Below, in pieces: positions 32,880-40,898 of a stretch of 48,430 nt of DNA. Both the position numbers and the translations under genes were made by a program. The notes under the pieces were generated by a model. It was given only the letters and a program-made list of their open reading frames with translations. It was not told the origin of the DNA and made no database searches. The DNA comes from Candidatus Gastranaerophilales bacterium (GTDB taxonomy: Bacteria > Cyanobacteriota > Vampirovibrionia > Gastranaerophilales > Gastranaerophilaceae): positions 1 through 48,430 of the forward strand of contig CALUQG010000016.1 in the NCBI GenBank assembly GCA_944322855.1, in the 5' to 3' direction. How positions within the stretch are numbered: the stretch's first letter is position 1; each line of letters starts with the position of its first letter.

Positions 32880-33944
32880 TTAACCTATAAGCATACAATC
32901 ACCGTAGCTGTAAAATTTATATTTTTTCTCAATGGCTTCTTTATATGCCTTAAAAATATAGTCTTTTCCGGCAAGTGCGCTTACAAGCATCAGAAGAGTA
33001 GATTTAGGCAGATGGAAATTTGTTATTAATCTGTCAATTACCTTAAACTCAAACCCCGGATAAATGAACAGCGTAGAATCATCAACAACTTCAAGAATTT
33101 CATCATATTTTTGCATACAACTTTCAAGTGTTCTTACAGTAGTAGTTCCAACAGCTGTAATTCTTTTGCCCTGTTTTTTTGCATTCATGATAATTTCTGC
33201 AGTCTGTTTTGAAATTTCGTATTCTTCCGAATCCATTTTGTGTTCTAAAATATTTTCAACTTTAACAGGACGGAAAGTTCCAAGACCTACGTTAAGTGTA
33301 ACATAACAGATTGTCACTCCTTTTTCTTCAAGCTTTTTAAGGAGTTCCTTGGTAAAATGCAATCCTGCTGTCGGTGCAGCAACAGAGCCTTCTTTTTCTG
33401 CATAAACCGTTTGATACCTGTCATAATCAAGTGCTTTTAGCTGGGCATCTGTCATTGTTCTTTCAATATATGGCGGCAGCGGAATATTTCCGACTTTATC
33501 CAGTATCTGATAAAAATCTCCGTCATAATGCAGCTCAACAAGCCATTTCCCCTCATTTTGACGGGTAAGAACTTTTACATACAAATCAGGTGAAATATCA
33601 ATCAAAGACTCTTCTTTAACCCTTTTTGAAGGATTAATCAAAACTTCCCATACCTTGTCACTGATTTGTTTAAGCAAAAAGACTTCTATATTTGCACCTG
33701 TATTTTTTTTACCAAATAATCTTGCCGGAATAACTTTGGTATTATTCAATACAAGAACATCATTTTCATCAAAATAATCCAGGATATCATAGAAATGCTT
33801 ATGCTCAATGGATTTGGTCTGTCTGTCAAGAACCATCATTCTGCAGTTTTCCCGTTTTTCGGACGGAAGCTGAGCAATAAGTTCTTTGGGCAGCTCATAA
33901 TCATAGTCATGTATTGAAATAATTTCAGCCTGTGTATTTGTCAT
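32880..33944 (-). CDS. queA: S-adenosylmethionine:tRNA ribosyltransferase-isomerase
   Basis: QueA transfers and isomerises the ribosyl moiety of SAM to preQ1-tRNA, making epoxyqueuosine. The blocks YELPKELIAQLPSEKRENCR, LVLNNTKVIPARL, SVAAPTAGLHFTKELL and TNFHLPKSTLLMLVSA are characteristic. The start ATG 33944 gives 354 residues; an upstream in-frame start overlaps asd and is rejected. It is 13 bases downstream of asd on the same strand, while tgt of the same pathway is about 6 kb away. Confidence 0.97.
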   Translation of the reverse strand: MTNTQAEIISIHDYDYELPKELIAQLPSEKRENCRMMVLDRQTKSIEHKHFYDILDYFDENDVLVLNNTKVIPARLFGKKNTGANIEVFLLKQISDKVWEVLINPSKRVKEESLIDISPDLYVKVLTRQNEGKWLVELHYDGDFYQILDKVGNIPLPPYIERTMTDAQLKALDYDRYQTVYAEKEGSVAAPTAGLHFTKELLKKLEEKGVTICYVTLNVGLGTFRPVKVENILEHKMDSEEYEISKQTAEIIMNAKKQGKRITAVGTTTVRTLESCMQKYDEILEVVDDSTLFIYPGFEFKVIDRLITNFHLPKSTLLMLVSALAGKDYIFKAYKEAIEKKYKFYSYGDCMLIG

Positions 33945-33957
33945 AATCTTGCGCTTT

Positions 33958-34974
33958 CTAAAATAAGCCCATTTTGATAACACTTTCAGCAATTCTGACA
34001 GTGTTCAATGCTGCTCCTATTCTGATATTATCGGCAACACACCACAAATCAATAGCATTTTCAAAAGCAATGTTTTTGCGAATTCTTCCGACATATACGG
34101 GGTTTTTTCCTGCAGCATCTTTAGGAGTCGGGTAAATATAATTTTCGACATCATCCATGACCTCTACTCCCCACGCTTTTTCTAAGATTTCTCTTGCTTT
34201 TTCTGGAGTAATTTCTTTTTCAAATTCAATTGTAACAGCCTCAGAATGCCCGTGAAAGACGGGAACTCTTACTGCTGTACAAGAAATTGGAGTAGACGCA
34301 TCAAGATGAAGTATCTTTCTGGTTTCATTGGTAACTTTCATTTCTTCTTTTGTGTATCCGTTTTCACAAAAGACATCAATTTGCGGAATAACATTATAGG
34401 CTATGGGTTTTTTAAATTTTACATTTTCAAAACTTTTGCCTTCGTTATCAGCAATTGTATTTTCTTTTAGTTCATTAATTGCAGCAAGACCTGCACCTGA
34501 AACAGCTTGATATGTGCTGACAATCATTCTTTTTATCTTTGCATAATCATGCAGCGGCTTTAATACAAGCATTAACTGTGAGGTTGAGCAGTTCGGGTTA
34601 GCAATGATACCGTGGTGATTTTTTAAATCATCATCATTTACACCAGCAATAACAAGAGGAACATCTTTTTCCATTCTGAAAGCACTTGAATTGTCAATAT
34701 AAACACAGCCTCTTTTAACAGCTTCGGGAGCAAGAGCAAGTGAAGTTGAACCTCCTGCTGAGGCAAGCACTATATCAATTCCCTCAAAAACTTCTGGTTT
34801 TGCTTCAATAATTGTATATTCTTTATCCTTAAAGGTGATTTTTTTGCCTGCGCTTTTAGCACTTGCAAGAAATTTTATATTTTCAAACGGAACATTGTCT
34901 TCTACTAAAATTTTTAAAATTTCTCTGCCGACTACACCGGTTGCACCAAGAACTGCGATATTAGGCTTTCTCAT
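33958..34974 (-). CDS. asd: Aspartate-semialdehyde dehydrogenase
   Basis: Asd reduces aspartyl phosphate to aspartate semialdehyde for lysine, diaminopimelate, threonine and methionine synthesis. The nucleotide fold VLGATGVVGREIL, the catalytic cysteine in NPNCSTSQLM, and the VPVFHGHSEAV segment with the active-site His are diagnostic; 338 residues is normal. GAGTGAGGAA precedes ATG. A 19-bp palindrome lies about 20 bases upstream of the start codon, just downstream of a likely TATAAT, so repression there is plausible. Confidence 0.97.
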   Translation of the reverse strand: MRKPNIAVLGATGVVGREILKILVEDNVPFENIKFLASAKSAGKKITFKDKEYTIIEAKPEVFEGIDIVLASAGGSTSLALAPEAVKRGCVYIDNSSAFRMEKDVPLVIAGVNDDDLKNHHGIIANPNCSTSQLMLVLKPLHDYAKIKRMIVSTYQAVSGAGLAAINELKENTIADNEGKSFENVKFKKPIAYNVIPQIDVFCENGYTKEEMKVTNETRKILHLDASTPISCTAVRVPVFHGHSEAVTIEFEKEITPEKAREILEKAWGVEVMDDVENYIYPTPKDAAGKNPVYVGRIRKNIAFENAIDLWCVADNIRIGAALNTVRIAESVIKMGLF

Positions 34975-34994
34975 ATTTCCTCACTCTTCAGTAA

Positions 34995-35013
34995 TGTAAT
35001 GTGATACATTACA
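34995..35013. promoter_or_regulatory. 19-bp palindrome upstream of asd, possible operator
   Basis: TGTAATG-TGATA-CATTACA is a perfect 7-bp dyad. On the minus strand it follows ACTATAAT, a good -10 candidate, so it would lie at the start of the asd transcript. The cognate factor is unknown; the neighbouring NrtR-like gene is one candidate. Confidence 0.45.
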
Positions 35014-35106
35014 ATTATAGTATAAACAATATTGTTGATAGCAAAAAAATCATAAATATGGTTTACACAACAAAACAATTGCTATCAAATAAAAAATCAA
35101 TTAACT

Positions 35107-35787
35107 TTAAGAAAAGAAATGACCTCTTTTTGAATCTAAAGTAATTTTGTCAAAAGAATATAATCTGGCAGGTCTTTTAGAACCTGATTTTGTGTATTCG
35201 TCAAGCTCTTTTAAAATTGCAAGAGACAGGAATTTTTTTCTAAAGTTTCGTTTATCCAGCTTTTTCATAAGAATCATTTCGTAAGCTTTCTGAAGCTCTG
35301 TCAGCGTGAATTTTTGAGGCAAAAGCTGGAATGCAATCGGACAAAATTCCAGTCTTTCTCTTGTTCTTTTCAGAGAGTATTCAATAATTTCTTTGTGGTC
35401 AAAAGCCAGAGCCGGAAGATTATTGACCGGATGCCATTTAACTTCTGTAATTTCTGTGTTTTCTTCAAATGAAAGTACAATGTCATCAGAACGAATTAAT
35501 GCAAAATAAGCACAGGTTATAACACGGGAATTCGGGTGTCTGAGAGGATCACCAAAAGTATACAACTGTTCAAGATAAATGTTTTGAACATTTGTTTTCT
35601 CTTTCAAAATACGAAGCGCTGCATCATCCAGAGTTTCAGAGATACGTACATAGCCGCCGGGCAGAGCCCATTTACCTTTAAAAGGTTCATGTGCACGTTT
35701 AACCAGCAATACTTTAAGTTTTTCATCTTTAATTGTCAGAATAACAACGTCGGTAGTGACCTCGTGAGTTTTTGTTTCTTTAAACAT
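35107..35787 (-). CDS. Nudix-domain regulator, NrtR-like
   Basis: This 226-residue protein has an N-terminal Nudix domain (about 8-140) and a C-terminal winged-helix region (about 150-226, including FRKKFLSLAIL), the arrangement of NrtR regulators of NAD metabolism. The Nudix box GGYVRISETLDDAALRILKEK keeps the first Glu and Arg, but the REUxEE core reads RILKEK, so hydrolase activity is probably reduced or lost, as in ligand-sensing NrtR. No NAD biosynthesis gene is adjacent, so the regulon cannot be named. It lies upstream of asd on the same strand. Confidence 0.82.
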   Translation of the reverse strand: MFKETKTHEVTTDVVILTIKDEKLKVLLVKRAHEPFKGKWALPGGYVRISETLDDAALRILKEKTNVQNIYLEQLYTFGDPLRHPNSRVITCAYFALIRSDDIVLSFEENTEITEVKWHPVNNLPALAFDHKEIIEYSLKRTRERLEFCPIAFQLLPQKFTLTELQKAYEMILMKKLDKRNFRKKFLSLAILKELDEYTKSGSKRPARLYSFDKITLDSKRGHFFS

Positions 35788-35821
35788 ACTTCCTCGGCTT
35801 ATTTTAACTCTCCTACTATTT

Positions 35822-35879
35822 TAAAATAAAAAAAGAGCAATTTATAATTTTTTGATAAAACTTTACAAATTGCTCTTTC
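35822..35879 (-). terminator. Intrinsic terminator after the small lytic transglycosylase
   Basis: AAAGAGCAATTT (35832-35843) pairs with AAATTGCTCTTT (35867-35878), a perfect 12-bp stem, followed on the minus strand by TTTTTTTATTTT. Confidence 0.9.
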
Positions 35880-35897
35880 TGTTTTGTAATTTAATTT

Positions 35898-36509
35898 CTA
35901 TATAGCACCGGACAATGATACAAATGGCAGTCTGTCATTTATTTCAAGACTGTTACTTTTCAGTACATTGTTTTTTGCATCAATTGTAAGTGCGTTGTTA
36001 GAAGAAATTCCCTGATTTTTGTACTTTGTGATAGCCGGATCCGGATTGGCTTTTTGGGAATAATATTCGTTCATAATTCCTCTAACGAAACGTTTTGTTT
36101 CAGCAAAAGGCGGCATTCCTTTGTATTTGCTTACATTACCCGGGCCTGCGTTGTAAGCTGCAAGTGCCAGTTCAACCGAGCCGAATTTTTGGTACATCAT
36201 TTTGTAATACATTAATCCGCCTCTTATGTTGTCACTCAGGTAATATGGATTGTAGCCGAGTCTTTTGGCTGTTGACGGCATCAATTGAAAAACACCGACT
36301 GCTCCGTAGGAGCTTCTTTTTTCATGAACAAAACCTGATTCCATTTTTGCAATACTCAAACCGAGCGCAGGATCAATACCCATCTCCAAAGAATGTTTTA
36401 CGATGTAATCTTTGACTGTGGCTTTTGATGTAGCAGCTTGTGTTTGATTGGGATTTGCCAAAATGCAAAAAATGAATAGCAAGGTTAGTGTTAGTAACTT
36501 TCTAATCAA
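35898..36509 (-). CDS. Lytic transglycosylase, SLT domain, secreted
   Basis: The 203-residue enzyme has a signal peptide (cleavage near QTQAA, residue 26) and a single SLT domain. The catalytic Glu is in AKMESGFVHE, with YGAVGVFQLMPSTA and LALAAYNAGPGNV completing the family signature. It acts on periplasmic peptidoglycan. Translation appears to start at TTG 36509 with AGAGG about 9 bases upstream. A long leader with potential alternative folding precedes it, and a strong terminator follows, so the gene is monocistronic. Confidence 0.92.
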   Translation of the reverse strand: MIRKLLTLTLLFIFCILANPNQTQAATSKATVKDYIVKHSLEMGIDPALGLSIAKMESGFVHEKRSSYGAVGVFQLMPSTAKRLGYNPYYLSDNIRGGLMYYKMMYQKFGSVELALAAYNAGPGNVSKYKGMPPFAETKRFVRGIMNEYYSQKANPDPAITKYKNQGISSNNALTIDAKNNVLKSNSLEINDRLPFVSLSGAI

Positions 36510-36640
36510 ATGTTAATCCTCTGTTTTGTAAATTGGAACGGGGAAGCACATATTCTGGCTCTCTTAATAATTTAACAGTTAATTCTTACCACTTCTGTTT
36601 GCTAAACTATAAGGGAACTCCCCGGAAACAATAATCCTAA
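36510..36640 (-). promoter_or_regulatory. Structured leader of the small lytic transglycosylase gene
   Basis: On the minus strand CGGGGA (36624-36619) can pair with TCCCCG (36544-36539) to enclose 74 bases that contain smaller hairpins such as GTTT-AGC-AAAC. The first arm also has an alternative local partner (GGG-GAGTT-CCC). The closing arm lies about 15 bases before the ribosome binding site, a layout typical of cis-regulatory RNAs. I do not recognise a known riboswitch consensus. The rest of the gap to 36859 is AT-rich and holds only the start region of the divergent exonuclease gene. Confidence 0.45.
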
Positions 36641-36859
36641 AATCGATTGCTTTGACTTTCACAAACTATTTTAAAATTAAGGTTCTTGTTTATATTACTT
36701 CATAAAGATAAAAAGTCAAGTCCATAGACGTTTTTGCCCCCTTTATCTCTTGTGAATGCTGTGTTTCACCTGCTTTTTGTATTATCCGATAAATGTAATT
36801 TTTTTTTATTAGATGACTGAACATTCGTTTGTGTTAATATAGTATTGAGGAAGATTTGT

Positions 36860-37786
36860 ATGCCTAGAAAAAAATGTATTGAAATTGTTCTGGATGTTGA
36901 AACAACAGGACTTGACTATAAAAAAGAGAGAATGATTGAGTTTGCTGCTGTCAGACTTGAAAATGGTGTTATAAAAGACAAATATGAAACCTTGATTAAC
37001 CCTCAGCAGCATATTCGTAAATCAAGCATGGCAGTGCACGGTATAACTGAAGACATGGTTGCTGACCAGCCGACAGAAGAAGAGGTCATGCCTAAAATTC
37101 TGGAGTTTATCGGGAATTATCCGATTGTAGCCCACAATGCAATTTTTGATTATAACTTTATAAATGAAGCCTCAAAAAGACTTTACGGAAAGCCTATTGA
37201 AAACCAGAGAATAGATTCACAATTTCTTTTTAAAGAAGTTTATCCTGAATTTGAATCACACGGGTTAGAAAATCTGATGAACAAATTCGGGGTTGAATTT
37301 GATACGAGACACCGCGCAATGGCTGATACAATCGGGCTTGCACAGGCTTATCCGAAACTAAAAAAACTTTATGAGAAAAAATATGACTGGCAGATGAAAC
37401 AAATAGATAATATCGATTATTTATTTGAGCGTTTTCTTCGCATTCAACTCGCTGTTCAGACTATGCAGTCTGAAATTCAGGATTTGAAATCAATATTTAA
37501 ACTCTATTTTGATGAAGGCGGAAAGCCTGTTACGGCAACTACCGGTGAGACCCTTGTATATCAATCAAAACAGTCTTATTCTTATGATTTTGTACAAATA
37601 AAAGACATTCTTGATGACATAGGTGCGCTGCCAAAGGCTGTAAAACTTAATAACGGTTTTGTTGACAGGCTGGTTAACGGTCACAGCCTTGATGAAGAGA
37701 CCAGAGAAAAAATCAAAGCAGCCAGATGTGATTTTTCTGAAACAAGAAATATTCAGGTTATTAAGGCAGACAAAAATCACAACTAG
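36860..37786 (+). CDS. DnaQ-like 3'-5' exonuclease (DEDDh)
   Basis: The N-terminal ~175 residues are an epsilon/PolC-type exonuclease: VLDVETTGLD (exo I), VAHNAIFDYNF (exo II) and HRAMADTIG (exo III with the DEDDh His). SSMAVHGITEDM is also typical. The remaining ~130 residues (after about 180) match no domain I recognise; they are mixed helical and could be a DNA- or partner-binding tail. ATG 36860 is preceded by GAGGAAG; the in-frame TTG at 36845 is rejected. Whether it proofreads replication or acts in repair is unknown. Confidence 0.9.
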   Translation: MPRKKCIEIVLDVETTGLDYKKERMIEFAAVRLENGVIKDKYETLINPQQHIRKSSMAVHGITEDMVADQPTEEEVMPKILEFIGNYPIVAHNAIFDYNFINEASKRLYGKPIENQRIDSQFLFKEVYPEFESHGLENLMNKFGVEFDTRHRAMADTIGLAQAYPKLKKLYEKKYDWQMKQIDNIDYLFERFLRIQLAVQTMQSEIQDLKSIFKLYFDEGGKPVTATTGETLVYQSKQSYSYDFVQIKDILDDIGALPKAVKLNNGFVDRLVNGHSLDEETREKIKAARCDFSETRNIQVIKADKNHN

Positions 37787-37839
37787 AAATGGGTTTTAGT
37801 CTAGTGTCATTTCTAAAGAAGCCGCTTTAAAATTTCATT

Positions 37840-38205
37840 TTACTTATAAGATTCTTTTGAAAGAACTTTGGTCATAAGCTCTTTTAAGTCGTCTATTGTG
37901 TTTGCCAGTTTTTTTACAGTTTCTTGAGATGTTAAAATTTTCTTTATATTCTTCACATCTCCGGTATTAACAAAAGTATATGCTTTTGCATCTCCGTTTT
38001 TTAATTCAACTTTCAAAGCAAGCTTGCCATCCTCATTAACTTTTGAAATATATGCTTTAGAACCGAGTTGTGCAACATCAAAAGACTCTTTTTTTTCAGG
38101 CTTATTATTTATGTTGTTTGAAAGATTTAAACAAGCTTTTTCTATATCTTTTATTTCTTTTGGAGTTGCTTGAAAACTAATATTGTTTGAAGATACTATT
38201 GTCAT
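37840..38205 (-). CDS. Small hypothetical protein with NISFQA N-terminal motif
   Basis: The 121-residue protein starts MTIVSSNNISFQATPKE, carrying the short aromatic motif shared by several hypothetical proteins here. The remainder is a soluble alpha/beta segment: a helical part, a strand-rich centre (KAYISKV, KLALKVELKNG, AYTFVNTG), and a C-terminal helix. AAGGGTTATAA precedes ATG. There is no signal peptide or membrane segment. It does not match a family I know. Confidence 0.72.
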   Translation of the reverse strand: MTIVSSNNISFQATPKEIKDIEKACLNLSNNINNKPEKKESFDVAQLGSKAYISKVNEDGKLALKVELKNGDAKAYTFVNTGDVKNIKKILTSQETVKKLANTIDDLKELMTKVLSKESYK

Positions 38206-38289
38206 ATTTATAACCCTTTTTTTTTATAATACATGTGAAAAAAAATTTTTCCTGATTTTTTAATTTTGCCTAAAAAATTTTAACAAAAT

Positions 38290-39372
38290 TTAAACATGTG
38301 CAAGCTTCATTATATTTTCAGCTCTGAGTACGTCAGGCAAACCTTCAGGGAACCCCGACAATACCGGATTAGTGAGATTTTGTTGTTCAGCAGCTCTAAG
38401 ATTGCCCCATACCTCATTCAAATATTTGTTGTATGGAGCTTGAACATCAGCAGGCTGCCCCAAAAGCTTTTTATATTCTCTGATAATTTCATTAGCTAAT
38501 TGTTTCTGTTCATCTGTATAATGAGAGAGGTCAATTCTTTTACCTTGTCTGGTATCATACAAAACATGCTCTACATCACCCCATTTTGTGGTATGTTTGC
38601 CGCCAATCTGGATTTCTGTTTTAACACCATTGATTAAAGCATCTGTATTTGTTCTTGTATAACCGCTGGGCTTTTGGGTAAAAGCAACCAGGGTATTTTT
38701 CTCAGTTCCTTGAGAAGATATATATTTCAAATGAGCAAAAGAGTCTCTTACAGGCTTACTACTGTATGGTTCAACACCTTTGCCATAATAATCTTCAAAA
38801 CTTGTCAAAGAAAAACCTTTAGTATTACCATTAGGAGTATGTTTTTCCGCCATAGCTCTGTAGACTCTTGTTGAATTATTCATTTTGCCTGTTTTTTCAG
38901 AATTGAGAATAAATCTCATACCAAAAGAATCACCAACAATTTCTCTAACTCCGTTGCCGAGAATAATTTCTTTTATTTTATCCTGTTCATTTTCATAGCT
39001 TGAATTTTTAAAAGTATCAAATTTTTTCTTGATTTTATCAGCGGTGGAATTCACACCTTTTACTCTGTAAGAAATAACAGCATCAGCTTTTGAAGAAGCA
39101 AGCAACTCCTCTGCAATAGCAACAAGGCTGTCCGGATTGTCTTTTGCTTTTGCAATCACCTCCGGTGTATTTAGTTTTGAATTACTAAAAATACCTGCTT
39201 TTTGCTCTGTTTCACGAACAATTGCTTTTGCATTCTTTTGAGCATTTTTGCTCATTGTTACCACAAAAGCATCAAACATGGTTCCGGCAGATTTTTGTCC
39301 TGTTGAATACACTACTTTCCCGGCACCATAAGCATTTTTTAAAGCTGAAATTGCACCATTTAACCTAATCAT
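38290..39372 (-). CDS. Divergent RelA/SpoT-like nucleotidyltransferase-fold protein
   Basis: The 360-residue protein shows, in order, the marks of the (p)ppGpp synthetase domain: YRVKGVNSTADKIKKKF (102-118), resembling the basic RVKxxxSxxxKLxRK block; IVGDSFGMRFIL (145-156), resembling the DxxGxRI block; and KTEIQIGG with WGDVEHVLYD (251-273), resembling VEVQIRT followed by AExxHxxYK. The N-terminal ~90 and C-terminal ~80 residues are unrecognised helices. There is no HD hydrolase, TGS or ACT domain, so it would be a small-alarmone-synthetase-like or toxin-like protein. Activity is inferred and needs testing. Confidence 0.6.
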   Translation of the reverse strand: MIRLNGAISALKNAYGAGKVVYSTGQKSAGTMFDAFVVTMSKNAQKNAKAIVRETEQKAGIFSNSKLNTPEVIAKAKDNPDSLVAIAEELLASSKADAVISYRVKGVNSTADKIKKKFDTFKNSSYENEQDKIKEIILGNGVREIVGDSFGMRFILNSEKTGKMNNSTRVYRAMAEKHTPNGNTKGFSLTSFEDYYGKGVEPYSSKPVRDSFAHLKYISSQGTEKNTLVAFTQKPSGYTRTNTDALINGVKTEIQIGGKHTTKWGDVEHVLYDTRQGKRIDLSHYTDEQKQLANEIIREYKKLLGQPADVQAPYNKYLNEVWGNLRAAEQQNLTNPVLSGFPEGLPDVLRAENIMKLAHV

Positions 39373-39461
39373 AAAAAATTCCTTAAACTAACCCTATGTT
39401 TATAAAGTATTTTTTTTGAAAGAAATTGCCTGAACATTAATCTGTTCATTAATAAAAGTAA

Positions 39462-39492
39462 ACAAAATAAAAACCTGACATTTGCCAGGTTG
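39462..39492 (-). terminator. Intrinsic terminator after the 62-residue protein gene
   Basis: AACCTG (39472-39477) pairs with CAGGTT (39486-39491); on the minus strand the stem runs directly into TTTTATTTTG. Confidence 0.75.
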
Positions 39493-39567
39493 ATTAATAT
39501 TGATAGTAAAAAGTTAAGTCTAGTTAGCCGAATTCCTCTGTTTTTCTCTTTGTAAGTAAAATCTTTA

Positions 39568-39756
39568 TTAAGCAATGAAGTTTGTACCGTATCTTGTTGC
39601 GCCTAAGAAAACACATTCTTCTAACATTGAATCTAAACTTCTGTATACTTTTCTCGGCGGTTTTTTCTCAGCTTCTTCGATACCGGCTTTTGCTTCATTG
39701 TATTGTGCTGTAATTGCTAATGTATAGTTAGTGAATGGATTAGTAGCGTTCATCAT
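39568..39756 (-). CDS. Small conserved-looking protein, 62 residues
   Basis: The short product begins MMNATNPFTNYTLAITAQYN and continues with a charged helical segment (EAKAGIEEAEKKPPRKVYRS) and LDSMLEECVFLGATRYGTNF. The start ATG 39756 (or 39753) has AGAGAG upstream, and a clean terminator follows at 39.47 kb, so it appears to be an independent single-gene unit. A longer in-frame start is rejected because it would include an unsupported hydrophobic stretch. No family recognised. Confidence 0.68.
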   Translation of the reverse strand: MMNATNPFTNYTLAITAQYNEAKAGIEEAEKKPPRKVYRSLDSMLEECVFLGATRYGTNFIA

Positions 39757-39863
39757 TTTCTCTCTGACCTCTTGTTTATTTCTCTTACATATATATAAAG
39801 TCAAAAAGTATATATTAATTGCCAAATTCGTATATACTTTGCTTAATATATCTTAACAAAGGT

Positions 39864-40847
39864 CTAGAATGTAATTATATTGCCTTCTAAATTCATTGCG
39901 CTGATGGTTAAATCATTTTTCCAATATATTTGCGCATTAATTTTGGGTATAAAATTTATATTGGTGGATGCCATTGATACTGCTGTTTTTAGATCCAAAA
40001 GCTTTGTTTGGACAAGATATTTTATTATATCACTGACAAAAGCTGTGCTGCCTGCAATAGTTCCATTTGCGTCCAGCGCCATGCCGTTTTTTAAAAATAC
40101 CTGTTTTCCGCAAAAAAGCATACTTTCTTTGTCGCTGTGAGTGATAGGCAATGCATCGCTAATCAATATTAATCTGCTTAACGGTTTCATTCTGAAAGTG
40201 AGTTTTAATACATCCGGCTGAACATGTTTGCCGTCTGCTATAAGCTCTGTATAGATATTATCACTCGCAAGAGCAGAAATTGCAGTAGATTTTTCCCGAT
40301 GGGAAAATCCCCCCATTGCATTATACAAATGAGTTACCTGATCAACTGCACTTAAATCATTCCCCAGGCAATGTCCTGCAGAAACTCTTACTCCTTTTTC
40401 TTTTAAATAACTGCACAGCAAAAAATCTTTGTCTAATTCCGGCGCCAGGGTAACTATTTTTATTATTTCATCTTCTATTTTTGAATAGTTCTCAATTGTT
40501 GGTGCCAGGAATTGCTCTTTGTTATGAATACCTTTTTTTTCAGGGTTTAAAAAACAAGCCTCAAGATGCACACCAAGGATTTTTGCGGAAGATTCGGTAA
40601 GTGTCATTTGAAGTTTTTGTGCTTCTTTTATTTTGAAAATTTGTTTTTTTAAATTATCTATGCTATCTGTTACCAGAGTCGGGAAAAAACCGCAAACACC
40701 GTATTTCAATATTTCTTTTGAAAATTCTATAAAATCTTCAATTTCACATATTGAAAAATCTATACCGAAGCCCCCATGAAGGTGTTGTTCAATGAGGGCA
40801 TCAGTTTCAATCAAATTATCTACAGAATTTATTGTTTCTTCAAACAT
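39864..40847 (-). CDS. nagA: N-acetylglucosamine-6-phosphate deacetylase, short N-terminus
   Basis: NagA removes acetate from GlcNAc-6-phosphate. Family motifs are present: EQHLHGGFGIDF, GVHLEACFLNPEKKG (metal Glu), SAGHCLG, VTHLYNAMGGFSHRE, LIADGKHV and LISDALP with the catalytic Asp. At about 327 residues it is shorter than the usual ~380: the N-terminal beta-sandwich segment before the first His motif is almost absent. ATG 40847 was chosen; an in-frame TTG at 40856 would add three residues. With nanE and the ROK kinase it would complete conversion of ManNAc to GlcN-6-phosphate. Confidence 0.9.
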   Translation of the reverse strand: MFEETINSVDNLIETDALIEQHLHGGFGIDFSICEIEDFIEFSKEILKYGVCGFFPTLVTDSIDNLKKQIFKIKEAQKLQMTLTESSAKILGVHLEACFLNPEKKGIHNKEQFLAPTIENYSKIEDEIIKIVTLAPELDKDFLLCSYLKEKGVRVSAGHCLGNDLSAVDQVTHLYNAMGGFSHREKSTAISALASDNIYTELIADGKHVQPDVLKLTFRMKPLSRLILISDALPITHSDKESMLFCGKQVFLKNGMALDANGTIAGSTAFVSDIIKYLVQTKLLDLKTAVSMASTNINFIPKINAQIYWKNDLTISAMNLEGNIITF

Positions 40848-40898
40848 AATATCCAACTGTATAAGACTTATATGATTTACAAATATAATTATATAAAT

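Noticed and set aside
39369-39575. 68-codon frame on the minus strand between hypothetical genes
   Set aside because: It spans the terminator of the upstream gene and consists of low-complexity hydrophobic and basic residues.
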